Source: Petrolisthes cinctipes (lineage: Eukaryota > Arthropoda > Malacostraca > Decapoda > Porcellanidae). Taken from it: a stretch of DNA of 64,000 nt. The DNA lies in assembly GCA_033782935.1 (NCBI GenBank), contig JAWQEG010000493.1, forward strand, positions 10,001-74,000, in the 5' to 3' direction. Of this stretch, positions 11,663 through 25,610 are shown piece by piece. Within the stretch, counting starts at the first letter, position 1, and every line of letters starts with the position of its first letter. The position numbers and the translations under genes are program-made. The notes beneath the pieces are model-generated. The model saw nothing but the letters and a program-made list of their open reading frames with translations, did not search any database and was not told the DNA's origin.

Positions 11663-12589
11663 GACAGAAAAGGGTCCATTGTTCTCCATAACCCTATTTA
11701 GTACAAGTATGATCATTAGGAAATGGGAGTATTATGTCCAATACATAATTAGGAGGGAAAAGTTCTACTTTTAAACCAGCAATTAATGTTTGAGAGAGAT
11801 TTGTATCCAGAATTTATATATAACTAAAAACTGATGACAGTGACACTTAAAGGGATAATAATTTTAATGAACTTACAACACCAGAATACCAACATCATAA
11901 GTGGATAGTTTTCAGAAGTGTCACTGGATGTGGTATAAGTGATACAGAACTTCACCTGTGGGTAAATGAAAGCAATATTGAGAAGGGATTTTTATTGATG
12001 ACATTTTGCTACCATTCAGACTTGCCACAATTTGAGAGAATTTAATCAATGTAACCCTGTCTTGTGTTACATCCATGACATATACTGTAAGAAATGACTG
12101 TGAACCCATAAAGTATTTTTTCTCAGTGTTCAGTGAAGATCTAGCTGCTGTATAACACTACTGCTGTAATTCATAAGAATGTAGTGACGGAGTAATGGCA
12201 AGTTGTATGATATAAAAAAAAATAGTGAATTACTGTACAGAAGACTCCTATAATGCCATAGTAAGTGTGATTATAGAAGACCTATTTAGATCAGCTTTTC
12301 TAATGAATATGATACATATAAGTTACAATAAATAGGGTTAGTTCAGTGTACAGTAGATAACATCTCTTTACATCAGCCCAGTCCAGCATGTAAATCTGCA
12401 GTACGCATCCCATTCGCAGCTGCAAATAGGTAAGCAGTATGATTATAATTGATTCATTAAAGTCAGAATCATTCCAACAAGAATAATTATGTTCTGTATA
12501 TATACCAAAACTATTCTATTACGGGGCTGCTCGGTCAGACAGCTTGAGGAACTTCAACAACAACTATTCTATTATATTTTATTGCTCTG
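11663..12589. other. AT-rich intergenic sequence, no gene recognised
   Basis: Only short frames without domain signatures. It separates RFC4 from the LINE fragment that follows. Confidence 0.6.
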
Positions 12590-13240
12590 ACACTTCGTTC
12601 CCTCAGGGAACTCCCCCAAAGAGGATAGCCACAGCAGAAGTCTTCAGTTTTCCCTGTTCCAACACTCCTTCCTTACTTCGTCAAGCCCTCTGCTGCCCCT
12701 CACGTTTCTCTCCCTTACGTACTCTTCCACTCTGTTCTCCCATCTGCCTCTCACACCAAGTCCCACAACTTTCTTTGCAAACTCCACATCTTGCATTTTC
12801 TCCATATGTCCAAATCACCTCAAGGTAATAAGCTTTACCCTCTCAACCACTCTACTCTCAATACCAAATGCCTTCTCACTCATACCACATCTCTCACACA
12901 CCTCATTTTTTCTCCATCCCACTCGGTAAGGCCACATGCTTCTCTCAAGTAACTAGTTTCCACTGTACCTATTCTAGACTGGTGAGCCTTACTCCATGCC
13001 CATGTCTCCGACGCATATGTCAGTGTTGGCAGGATTATACTATTTCGTAGTCCCCTTTTCACTTCCATGCTCACACTTCTTCCCTTCATGATTCTCCCCA
13101 GTGATCCTATGACCCGTCTGCCCCTCACTGCTCTCTCCCTAATTTCTCCTTCCATACTGCCATGTTTACACAGAACTGTTTCCAAGTACTTAAACTCCCT
13201 CACCTCCTCCATCCTCTCACCCCCAAAACTCATGAGTATA
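12590..13240 (-). mobile_element. C-terminal part of a LINE ORF2 (reverse transcriptase 3' region)
   Basis: The minus-strand frame from 13233 down to 12880 contains EVREFKYLETVLCKHGSMEG, RGLRNSIILPTLTYASETW and RIGTVETSYLREACGLTEWD, the conserved segment after the RT palm in many animal LINEs. The reading continues in other frames to about 12600 (WLRG..., HMEKMQDVEFAKK-like and ENRVEEYVRE-like residues), so at least one frameshift is present. The element is truncated at both ends and dead. Confidence 0.7.
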
Positions 13241-13698
13241 TATAAAACATTGCAACCTCTAGACTAGCTGAAGATTAATTCCACTGGATTGTCTGTGTGT
13301 CTCACTTATAAAAGCTGTATATTGGAAATTTTCCAAAACAAAGTTTTATAGCCATAATTTACATATTTATGGTTCATCTCATGTGCATACATACACCACA
13401 ATGCCAGTGTTTTTTAAAAGTATTTTGTACTTACTCCTGCAATGGTTTGATTACTTCAAATACTTTGGTTCAGTACTAAAAATATAAATTTATGCCTAGA
13501 CACCTCATTTTCATGACCAATTCAAAGCCTATTATGACCTCATTGCTACCTGAAAAAGACATAGCAAGTGCTTTAATAGTCAATCATGTTCATTATTCAC
13601 CCAAACAGGTCTATTTGTACTCCCCCCACAAAACTAAGGCAAAAACTGCTCTGCATTGGGAATGACACAAGGTTGAATATTATCAGGTACTTTACAGG

Positions 13699-16600
13699 TT
13701 AAGGTGGAGGTGAACCATCACAGGCACAATCTTCAGAGCCTAGATTGAAGGCAAAGTCACAGAATTCCATGCTGGGACGGTATATAGTGCCCGCTCCACA
13801 GGTTTGCTCCCACACTGTTCCAACAGAACAACGAAGATATCTGAAAGGGAGATTAGGAACAGCATATCTTTTACTTCTATTCAGTGGCCAGGTACTGGCT
13901 TGGTGCTTTGGTAGTGTCATTACCTCCTATGCATTTGGCTTTGTTTGATATTTTTGTCACTACACGCAAACCTTGTTGGGAGGGATTGCTCCCAACAGGA
14001 TCCTCATTGGGCTACAAGGCCTGTATATGGTTTAGCTCAGTAGATTCTACTTCTACCATTAAAAATACTTGATGTGCTGATTAGACTACCACATTATATA
14101 TACCATGATTACAATGGTCAAAATTACACACTATCCTCACATCCATTATAAAATCTCTCTCTCTGACACACAACTAACTTTGTGCAGTCATTGGGATGTA
14201 TGTAATATGTTCCCTCCAACGCCGCACTGCAGGGAGCGGTCTCCTTGGTGTAACAGTCGTTTGCTCCTCCCCCTGCCCCTGTTGTAGTTACTACAGCCGT
14301 TGTTGTTGTTACTGCAGCCGTTGTTGTTGCTGTTGTTGGAGATGATGATGTTGTTAGGGCCCTTAGTTGTTACTGGAATTGTTCGTGTTACAACCCATCA
14401 CCGACATCCTCATTACCACTCCCTATTAGTATCTATATCTTGGACTACCTTCATATAGTGTTTGACCCTGACAAGCCAAGGACTAAACTCTTCCATTATT
14501 GGCCAAGTTCATGAATGGAAGTGTAATGTGTGTATAATAGTCTGTGATTAGTTGACTTATCACAATATCATTTATTGTCATGAACTCATTCATGGATTTT
14601 GTCTACCACTGATGTGTTTACTCTTCAGGCTGTTGCCAGAAAGCCATCGAAGGTGTTCAGGTACTTTGTTCCCTGATAGTCATGGGAAACTTAGTGGGCA
14701 TATTCTTTTTAAAAGCAAGAATTCACCGATTCTCTTCCCAATAATCTCTGCTGAATGATAAAAGTAATATTGTCTAGTGATTTGAGTGCTAACCAACTCC
14801 TAATTATGTTACTTACAGATAAACTACTGGTTAGTAAAAGGGTGAAGATTATTTGGCCACTTTTGTATCCAGGGATCCGATATCAGCCCTTGCTGAGAGA
14901 CCTAGAATACTTAAGAATTGCTTCCTTATCAGAACACTCTGTGGTTATAATTATGTGAGAACTAGGAGGCTAAATTCTGAAGGGAGTATATAGTGGCTCA
15001 GGAATGAATTATGGAGAGCAAAGGAAATGGACTGGAGAAATTACAATGATAGCCCAGCGAGGTTTCACATCAAAACCCTATTCAGTGATGTTTACTCTTT
15101 GCACATTCACACTTTTATTGCTACAATGATTGCAGTCATAAACAACTTGCCTTCATTCCCATCAGACGGGATCTGAAAGGAAAGAAATGTTGTGTAAATT
15201 TCAGCATTGAGTGTAACATTATAGTCACATGCAGGATGGGTAGGCTATATACAATGGTCATGATCAATACAGTAGCGATATTTAAGGTCTATTGAGCCAT
15301 CTCACTAAGATTTTTTCTGGCCTAACAAAGTGTACTTTTTGTTTTTGTTTCTATATAAAAAAATTCTTTCTGTTTTACATTATCTACTGTGTTCAGATGG
15401 TAAGACTATAATATATGGCCCCTCTTGTGGCCAGGAATGGAACCTGCAAACCCCTGGCCAAAGATGAACAAGAGAGTTTGTTGACAACTTTGCATTACCT
15501 TCCAGAAACGAAAGGCTTGGCCAGGTGAGGTGGAGCTTGGCAGGGTGTTAGGATCAGGCAGGTTAGACCCCAGCAGGGAACATTCCACACTGGTGCCATC
15601 AAGTATCCTGGTGGCAAAGCCTCCAGCTGCTGTCACACTGGCTGCCATGGCACACTGAAACAAGCTCATTTTTATTAGTAGTGATAGCAATAATATATAT
15701 TTATTATTGTTGTTATTGTTATGTCTTTTGGTGAGAGGTTTTGTGACCAGCTGACAATCATGTGTTTCTTCTGTCATTGTTCCATACAGGAGGTTATTGT
15801 CTGAGGTGATGTAGGCAGTACTGTACTTCAAGGTTTTGGTACCACTTCCTCTCAATTCAGGCACACTCTGCAACACACCAGCACATTCATCAGTCAAGAG
15901 GGGAGATTAATATAGTGCAGATATACAGGTTTGAGAGGGAAGGCAGTTCCCAACTCAATTTTTCACAACACTCTCCCTGACACCAAGAAATAATAACTCT
16001 TGATACGCAGCGCTAGCATCCTTCTTACCTTGCATATATTTTATCGTCTTTGCATGTCCTCCAGACACTTTTTATTCCTGGAAAGTGCTTCAAGATGCAT
16101 GTATTCCCTCCGTGTAAATATTCTCTCTTTTTATTGAAGTAGTCTTACTGTGAGGGGCAATTTTGATAAAGATGGGATACTTACGAGGAGAAATTGTTCA
16201 CGCCACAACAATAACTATTTCAGTGTGTTAACCTTGAAACTTTGGACTGAACATAGTATATTTTCCTTCTGAGTCTGACATGAGGGTAAACACGATATAT
16301 ATGCAGTTTGGAAGAGTGGACTATTTTGGGTAAATAAAAGTATTGAGATATAATAGCCAAACATACACCCGTCCAAGTGATCTATTGCCAGTTCAAGACA
16401 CACACATCAACCACGACACCCATTCAGAAGCAGTGCGGCATTGACAACTCTCTCGCTGAGTTGTGGTTTGTGAGGTAGTGACATAAATGAGGTAATGACG
16501 GTCCTTTGTGATGCATTTTTTTTTTTTTTTTCTTGGTTGCATTACCTCGCCAGAAGGGTCTATAATCCAGTTTTAAAATGTTCTACAGCCAAAAATAGAC

Positions 16601-18774
16601 AGCATAACAATTGATCATTTCCACACGTGACTGCATGACGACTTTCAGGAACACGCCCGCATGTAAAGTACAGGTTTACTATCTACATCACATGAATAAA
16701 TTTATATAAATATAATCCGTGCTGCCCTTGAGTTTCAAATGTCGTGACAGATGTAAAGAGTACGATGGTGAAGGCGTGTCAGCATGCTAAGAGTGCATCA
16801 CGGGCTGTGAGAGAGAGTTAATGGAAATCGTCGGTGCATAGGATTTACATTACTGACCGGAATAAATTGTTTGTTTAGTTTTATTTGATTTGTTCATCAT
16901 CTTCGCATATAGCCATCAGTTAGTCGATTATCCCAAGTTTCACTCCGATCTTCTGCTGCCCATCCCGATCTTCCTCCTTCCCTCCCTGACCTTCTTGGTG
17001 AATTCCCTACGTTCCCCCTCACACCGACCAATGTATGGGCTTCCTGTCCCACACCTACAATCTATTGTCCCACCACCAACAACAACACTACACATATACC
17101 TTGAAACACCATCACCACCACCACCAACACAACACATATACCTTGAAACACCATCACCACCACCAACACTACACATATACCTTATCTATCCCCTTTCTCT
17201 GTTCAACTTCTTTTCCAATGCCGTTTCCATCTTTATTTTAGTGCCAAATAAAACTTCGTCCCCCGACCACCACCCCTGGCTTGGTGCTAGTTCCTACTGT
17301 ATTAATATCTGTTTTGTAACATGGTTTGGTTTGGAGGAATCGGTATATTTCCTCCAACTGACTCACTACAGGAAAAACACTTCAGAAAACAAACAAACCT
17401 ACCAATGAAAATGGAAGCAAGTTACAATTTATTTTTTTAAGCAAGTAACAACGAACGGAGGAATAAATCTGTCAATCAGTCTATTAATCAGCGGTAAAGT
17501 GAGGAGGGCAGGGGTGGGACAGAAAGCCCATATCGCGCCTGAATAACTTGTGAAGTGTTAGTAATGACCGACGAGCCCTCTGGTCCTCTGTAATGGGGGG
17601 ATTGGGAAGAGGGTTCAATATTCGTTATTTTGTTTCTTCGGTGCACTGGAGGGGGAGGGAGGAAAAATGTGTGTTCTATGTCCGCCATTTTTGTTAATTT
17701 CACCTTCGTTTATTTTTGAAAGAGCTGTGTGTCTTTGTTTTTTGTTTTTTTAGGGTGAGGTGTGTGTGTTTGTGAAAGTGAGGGTGTGTGTGTGTGCGTG
17801 CGTTTGTGACGGTGAGAGTGTGTGTGTGTGTGTTGAAAGGTGTGTAATTATCTCATATATACTCCTGTAAGTGTGTATGTCCTCTATAGACCACTAATGG
17901 AATATATATATGCCTATGATTTTAGTTACATCGGTATGTGTAGGTGAAGTCGTGTCAACTGGATCGAAGAATGAAATAGAAGAAAATGACACAGTGATCA
18001 TAAGTCTACGGTCTATGCGCGCCACGTTTCATTACTAAAGGTGGTAGTGGTTTTTATTTTATTTATTTTTTCTTAACATGTATAGTTTCATACCTTCCAA
18101 CACCACCATCACCAACACTACACATATACCTTGAAACACCACCATCACCACCACCACCAACACTACACATATACCTTGAAACACCATCACCACCACCAAC
18201 ACTACACATATACCTTGAAACACCACCATCACCACCACCACCAACACTACACATATACCTTGAAACACCACCACCAACACTACACATATACCTTGAAACA
18301 CCACCATCACCACCAACACTACACATATACCTTGAAACACCACCATCACCATCACCACCACCAACACTACACATATACCTTGAAACACCACCATCACCAC
18401 CACCAACACTACACATATACCCTGAAACACCACCATCACCACCACCAACACTACACATATACCTTGAAACACCACCATCACCACCAACACTACACATATA
18501 CCTTGAAACACCACCATCACCATCACCACCACCAACACTACACATATACCTTGGAACACCACCACCATCACCACTACCAACACTACACATATACCCTGAA
18601 ACATCCGTACTGTACCTGTATCTCTGAACTGCATTGGATGATCTGAACCACTTGGTCTTGGGGTAAGTCAGTGTCACCCTTTTCCATCTTGTACAAGGCA
18701 ATATCGTTGATGACAGCTTGTACATCCGGCATCATCACCATTATCACCATCACCATCGTCAATATCATCATCAT
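13699..18774 (-). CDS. Secreted protein with PAN-like segment and CBM14 (peritrophin-A) domain, paralog A
   Basis: Exons on the minus strand: 18774-18616, 15654-15499, about 14278-14179, 13840-13699. Exon 1 gives a signal peptide (MMMILTMVMVIMVMM) and a segment ending QIIQCSSEIQ. Exon 2 reads CAMAASVTAAGGFATR, then GTSVECSLLGSNL, resembling a PAN/apple half-domain. The last two exons form a CBM14 chitin-binding domain with the six cysteines in canonical spacing (C-x14-C-x5-C-x9-C-x12-C-x10-C; EGTYYIHPNDC, KYLRC, WEQTC, MEFC, EDC), ending at TAA. CBM14 proteins bind chitin in cuticle or peritrophic matrix. Upstream of exon 3 the frame reads as Thr/Ala-rich, mucin-like sequence. Exon 2 exits in phase 0 whereas exon 3 enters in phase 1, so a small exon is probably missing from this model. 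Paralog B shares the whole layout. Confidence 0.5.
17085..17186. repeat. Short block of the CAC-rich 35-45 bp minisatellite
   Basis: Three units of ACACATATACCTTGAAACAC separated by (CAC/CAT)n, the same unit as the large array at 18094-18600. It lies in intron 1 of paralog A. Confidence 0.85.
18094..18600. repeat. CAC-rich minisatellite array
   Basis: About thirteen units of CTACACATATACCTTGAAAC followed by a variable (CAC/CAT)n stretch and CCAACA. Unit length varies in steps of three. The array ends 10 bp from the exon 1 donor of paralog A. All frames through it are open by composition and are not genes. Confidence 0.9.
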
Positions 18775-20396
18775 CAGAGATCTGGTGCGTGCGTGGTGTA
18801 GCTTACTGTGAAGATGGAGGTAAAATATTTAATTGCATGCGTCTACACTTCTGATACCTCCACCTACACTGTGTATGTATCATTCATTACGATTTGAATG
18901 AAACTTTATGAGCTGCACGTTAGTATTTCATAATTTTATTTATCTATTAAAATTATCTTTATTTATTTATTTGTTTATTTTATCTATTTATTTTTGCAAC
19001 TGTAAGGAATGCTTACAAATATCTGTCGCGAAATCTCACATTGGGTTTGATTTCTGTGAAGAAGGCTGGTGAGTGACTAATACTAAAGGTTAGGTGGGGT
19101 TGGGTTGGATTGGATTTCGATGGGTTAGGATAGATTGAGTTGGGCTGGTTTGGATCGAGTTAGATTAGGATTGGGTTGGGTTTGGATACGATTGGGTTGG
19201 ATTTAGTAAAATTGGACCAGGGAATGAGGGACACGAGGAACGGTCAGCAGAAGGGGAGTGAGTATGTGCTACCCAGGGGAGGGGAGCAAAAGAGAGTGAG
19301 TGAGTGGGGACAGACGACATGGAAGGTACAGTAGGTAGGTAAGAGTTAACCGGTCGAGAGTGAGTGAGCATGCGCCGGCCACACCACACGAAACAAACCC
19401 ACAATTGCAAACAAACACATACCCTAATATATCATTTTTTTATTAACCCTCGTCCCCTATATGGTATTATTTTGTGTACGGTGCTTTCCTCGTGATTGTT
19501 TGCCGAGTGGTAAGTGGAGTGCACAATAAAGTATATGTCGTTGTTAACTTGTAGAGCAATTGTGTGGATGTCCAAGGGTGAAAAAGTATATGTGGCGGAA
19601 TTGTGCTAGCAGTAATGCGGACCTTCCACCAGAATGTATATGTGTCTCAGATTAATGTCACTTATTATATACGAGCACTTGCCAACCTCAAATGGAAAAT
19701 GTTGTATTTATTTTCCCTTCCCTGCACACACACACACACACACACACACACTTCTAAAATGTGCTACAAAACAGATCCCCCACTAGTATGTTGTTGTAAT
19801 AGACTATTTCATAGCATGGTTTGATGGGCCACCTACTCCTCCAGTATATACGTATATTAAAGAAATACAGGTCGCCTTCTCATATGCTGATAACTATGTT
19901 TTGGTTCATTTAGAGCACTGAGTGCCTCATATATTTCGCAAATAATAATTCAACTACGGTATTATGAGTTATATGATACTCATAATCAACTGTAGTTGTT
20001 GTTGTTGTTCATTACTGACTGTATAATTTGCCATTTGAACAGCATTTTTATTGTTAATTCTTGTATGAACTGTACCATATCAATAATACAATAATTCGGA
20101 CACTGTGTTTACATGTAGGCTACTGTTGCCAAGGTACGATTATAAAACAGTCAGACTCGTTTCCCACGACTATAGTCTGTTTCTAGCATACGTCTTATAG
20201 TTTGGATGAATCAACCTCCCTTTATTTATGTGACTCACAAGAAAACTATCTCCTCAAAGCAAATTACGAGAATATATACAAAAAATAATAAAGATCCGTG
20301 TACTTTAATAATCTCTCTTTATAATATGAATGATACACATAAATTTTTAGTTTCAGATATTGTACAGGCATAGTTTCTCATCTCCCTGTGTCCTAG
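18775..20396. other. Spacer between paralogs A and B
   Basis: Contains degenerate TTGGGTTGGATT-type repeats near 19090-19205 and a (CA)n tract at 19725-19750. Otherwise AT-rich, with no recognisable coding signal. The paralog A promoter should lie just above 18774 in this stretch. Confidence 0.5.
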
Positions 20397-20917
20397 TTAC
20401 ATGAGAGTTGACCCGTTGCAGGCACACTTGGCCCCATGGAGGTCACTTGTAGCCACGAAGCCTCGGATAGAGAGTGCCGTACCCTCAGCATTCCACATCT
20501 CCACCACTCGTCCACTCGCACACACCAGGTACCTGAAATAATAAATAAAATAAGTCTGTATAGTTAATAATGGATCTAGATATTTTAAAACGGGTTCATT
20601 TTGAAGATTCCTCACTCGTATACAGAAAAATAAAATGTGTCAGCATAGTTAATAATGGATCAAGATATATTTTAAAACTGGTCAATTTTGAAGATTCCTC
20701 ACTCGTATATTGAAAAAGGAAATGTTTCAGCATAGGTATTAATGGGTCAATATGGAGTTACAATGTGTCCAATTTGAAGATCTCCCTCACTCACATGTAC
20801 AGAGTCAATAGTACAGTGTATTTCCTGACGTAGCGTGCAGAAATCAGTAGTTACTTCCATTTTCCCACGACGGACGACCCCTATAGGAATGCAACAGGTG
20901 CCCCGCTCCATTGGTCG

Positions 20918-20976
<59 letters not shown>

Positions 20977-21861
20977 TACGTGTCCATTAAGGTGGAAGTA
21001 CAGTGTTGGTATATCTGGAGCAACCGATTCCTCCAAACTATTCTAAGCAACAGAACTACACCATTATTATTATTCGTTTGGTCCTGCTTCCTGGATTACT
21101 TTGGAGAAATCATGGCTACTCCAATGTAACAAAAGTGAATTACCCCATTAGGAACTTACCGAAAACCCGATGGACATCCACCAACACACTATATACTTGC
21201 TGGATATTTATGAGTTTACACACCCTATCCCTCTGTACTTTACCTAGCACGATGATTGGCTGGTTCTATCGGAGTGAGGTGCTATAATTTGGGTGGGTAC
21301 ACTATATTGCCTTTTCTCCTGAACCTTTTCCTCTGACTATTATCATTTCTGTTGTTCCTTTTCTGTCTGGCGTAGGGAAGTGACAACCCCCATCACCCCC
21401 CCCCCCGCCCCCCCGTTATCAGTAAATACATTAAGGGGGTGCGGGAATAGGGGGATAGGCTTGGGGGGTGCGGTAGTATGGGACAGGCTTGGAGGGGTTT
21501 AGAGGGATGCGGGAGTAGGGGGACAGGCTTAGTGGGGGTTAGGGGGGTGCGGGAATAGGTTACAGGCTTTCTATACCCACCCCAAGCCTGTCCCCCTATT
21601 CCCGCACCCCCCCCCCAGTCCCCCCCCCCAAGCCTGTCCCCCCTACTCCCGCACCCCCTTAAACAAAAGTCGTGTAGGCTACGTCAAGAAGGAGAACTAT
21701 ATACTCACTTATTACAGTCTGTGGGATGGAGGAAGTAAACCCCCTCCAGTCCTTCACCACCACAAGCACCGCCTATGTCCCTGTCATTGTAGCAGTGACC
21801 AGACACACGCACTGCAAAGGGCTTATTATTTTTATTATTATTATTATTATTATTATTTTTA

Positions 21862-21939
<78 letters not shown>

Positions 21940-21947
21940 TTATTATC

Positions 21948-22012
<65 letters not shown>

Positions 22013-23616
22013 CAGCTGTGAAACAAATTAGTAACCAGCCAGGTTTTCAGATGTTACATAAAAAATGGTCAAGACGAGACAAGTAGCCTTTTATATTATT
22101 TTGTTTTTCTCTGTACGTGGCCACAAACCTTTATCTCCTCCAATCGATGTCTGAAAAGCAAAGACATAACGAGTAAATTCCAAACACTGAGTTATATAAA
22201 GCATAATATCATATCAGGATTTATTAATGGTATTGTAAACTGACTTGTACACTTGTCCCAGAAAATATCGGTGCATTGAATAAATCTTGTGGGGTTTTTT
22301 TTCAGGATTTTTTAACATCATTTTTCAACTATGCAGTGGAATTAGGAATAACCTTAACTAAAATGTGCATCTCTTACGTCAACTACCCAAATGTGTGTGT
22401 ACGTAGCAGACAGGGTGGTAGAAGTGGCAGGGTCAGGAGTGGCAGAGTCAGGTGTGGAGGTGAACAAGGTATCAAGGTATAGTAGGTTTGGTCTTAATAG
22501 GCAACACTCCACACCTGTGCCCTCTCGTGGTCTGGTTGCAAAGGCTCTGGCTGCCCATACACTGGCTGTCATGGCACACTGAAACAATAACACATTATTT
22601 CCGTTCCTCATCCAACGCCTTTATAGAGAGTAGTGAGGAACGTGTCGTCAATCACCATCTTACACAATAGATAAAAAGTTACAATTATTAGTGTTGCCGT
22701 AGTCAGTGAAGATCCCTCAGTAAAATATATCCCTCATATTTCATTAGAAAAATGCCTCTAAATATCATAAGAAACGGTAGCGAAACGTTGTCACCAAAGG
22801 CACCTCCTCATAATTATACAGTTTTGATCTTTATCCATCCCCACTTCCTAACGTCACCTCATCATCTGGTCGATACGATAGAGAGAGAAGGAGGAGGTGA
22901 TGAGATGTTATTTATGTTCGTTAGTGGCGAGGGAAGTTATTGTTTTTGTTGTTGATGTTCTCCCGGGGCAGAATGTCCTCCTGCCCTACAGACCCGGCCC
23001 CGGTACGCTCTGGTCACGGTGAAAAAACAAATTAATATAAAGGAGGGGCTGGCCCTATATGCCTGGGCTACCGAAGCACATCCCAGGGAAATGGGACCAG
23101 AGCTTACTGGACCAGGGAGTCTGGGGGCGTCCGACCGCCAGGGAGATTGAGAGGAAAGTCTTTGATCCCACAGCCAGTGCTGTGGGCCCAAGTCCACGTT
23201 ACCACAAGAGCTACAAGTGGGGCCGCACCTTCCATGAGACCAGCCCTGAAGGGACCATAAGGGGGAGGGAGTTTAGACTGCTGCATGTAAAGGGATAATG
23301 CACCCCTGTGTGCTGACGGTCCAAACAGCAATGGAAAAAAATGAGAGCTTCCGGTTGCAGTACACGTCACGTGGATTTTTAATTCATGTGGGCAGATCTC
23401 GTCAAATCCACTAGAAAGTGACCAGATCCTACAACAATCTTTATTCTAGCCCTGTGGGGGATTGCTAGTATTCACAGAGAATAAAGTCAGCCCCCCTGGG
23501 CAGGGCGAGGAAAGTAAAGAGACTCGCTGTAAACATCACAGAAGGACACCACTGCCACCACTACCAATATCGACAATTTGCCAGAATCACCATAATTAGA
23601 AGGGAGCACATTATTA

Positions 23617-23659
<43 letters not shown>

Positions 23660-24234
23660 TGATAGACATCGGAGTTAATTAATGACAATGGGGAATTTTT
23701 TTTAAGGTAATTGGAGGGTATAATTATAGTATTATGATTTCCTGACAGTTGTTTGTTTACATTTGCCGACTGTGTTTACAAGTGAAGGTGACTAACATGA
23801 GAGACAGAGCAGGTGAAACATGAAGAGAATGGAACATGAAAATAATTATATCGTGTTTGGATGATGAAGCATACATTTTGTCCTGAAGCATTTATATTGT
23901 AATGAAGCACTTATATTGTAATGAAGCACTTATACTTTAATCAAGCAATGATTCTTTAAAATGAAGCACTTATATTGTAATGAAGCACTTATACTTTAAT
24001 GAAGCATTTATATTGTAATGAACCACTGTCTTATACTTTAATTAATGAAGCACCATTGTTTATACTGAAGCACCCAGTGTAGTATTTAGTACCCACCTGG
24101 ATGTTTGACGTGAGTTGAAGTACCTGCAGCACGTGTTCCTCACCTACCTGCACGTCACTCCTCACTACCTTGTATCTGGTCATGTTGAACAAGTTACACT
24201 CAGCTATCATCACTACCATCATTACCATCATCAT
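20397..24234 (-). CDS. Secreted protein with PAN-like segment and degenerate CBM14 domain, paralog B
   Basis: Exons on the minus strand: 24234-24097, 22578-22387, 21811-21709, 20532-20397. Exon 1 carries the signal peptide (MMMVMMVVMIAEC) and ends LQLTSNIQ, matching paralog A's SSEIQ in phase and position. Exon 2 reads CAMTASVWAARAFATRP, then GTGVECCLLRPNL and a Ser/Thr/Pro-rich tail. Exons 3 and 4 give CGGEGLEGVYFLHPTDCNKY and LVCASGRVVEM. The CBM14 cysteines 4 and 5 are replaced by Asn and Ala, while cysteines 1, 2, 3 and 6 remain. The reading frame is intact to TAA. As in paralog A, the exon 2 to exon 3 phases do not match, so one small exon is likely unmodelled. A tandem duplicate of A, transcribed in the same direction; expression unknown. 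Confidence 0.48.
20921..20974. repeat. (TC)n microsatellite
   Basis: Perfect TC dinucleotide tract in the last intron of paralog B. Confidence 0.95.
20987..21151. mobile_element. TTAA-flanked MITE, family A copy 4
   Basis: The left end TTAAGGTGGAAGTACAGTGT is followed by the family core CGATTCCTCCAAACTATTC. The right arm carries the complementary GGAGAAATCATGG and ends ACCCCATTA without a clean TTAA. A more decayed copy in the last intron of paralog B. Confidence 0.45.
21431..21662. mobile_element. G/C-rich foldback element with TTAA ends, second complete copy
   Basis: Begins TTAA then GGGGGTGCGGGAATAGG, repeats the G-rich unit, flips strand bias near 21570, and ends CCCGCACCCCC then TTAA. 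The same family as 491-852. It lies 46 bp from exon 3 of paralog B. Confidence 0.55.
21828..22010. repeat. (TTA)n microsatellite
   Basis: About 180 bp of TTA units with few interruptions, beginning some 16 bp upstream (in transcription) of exon 3 of paralog B. Confidence 0.95.
22955..23500. other. GC-richer unexplained stretch
   Basis: Distinctly richer in GC than its surroundings, with frames of 79-88 codons on both strands. None shows a recognisable domain, signal or splice context. Composition and abrupt edges suggest an inserted repeat of unknown class in intron 1 of paralog B. Confidence 0.35.
23870..24050. repeat. About 19-bp tandem repeat
   Basis: Repeats of ATGAAGCACTTATATTGTA with a variant ending ACTTTA, some seven to nine degenerate copies, in intron 1 of paralog B close to its donor. 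Confidence 0.75.

Positions 24235-25610
<1,376 letters not shown>

Noticed and set aside
18094..18600. Regularly spaced repeats resembling a CRISPR array
   Set aside because: The spacers are variable-length (CAC)n, not unique sequence, and the context is an intron of a eukaryotic gene.
18059..18725. Long His/Tyr-rich and Gly/Val-rich open frames on both strands
   Set aside because: They are translations of the CAC-rich minisatellite; all frames are open because the unit lengths are mostly multiples of three and lack stops.
21726..22031. Poly-Ile frame of 101 codons
   Set aside because: Translation of (TTA)n; the real exon of paralog B in this area is on the other strand at 21709-21811.
23059..23298. 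A 79-codon frame in a GC-rich island
   Set aside because: No recognisable motif, overlapping frames on the other strand, no splice context; left as unexplained sequence.
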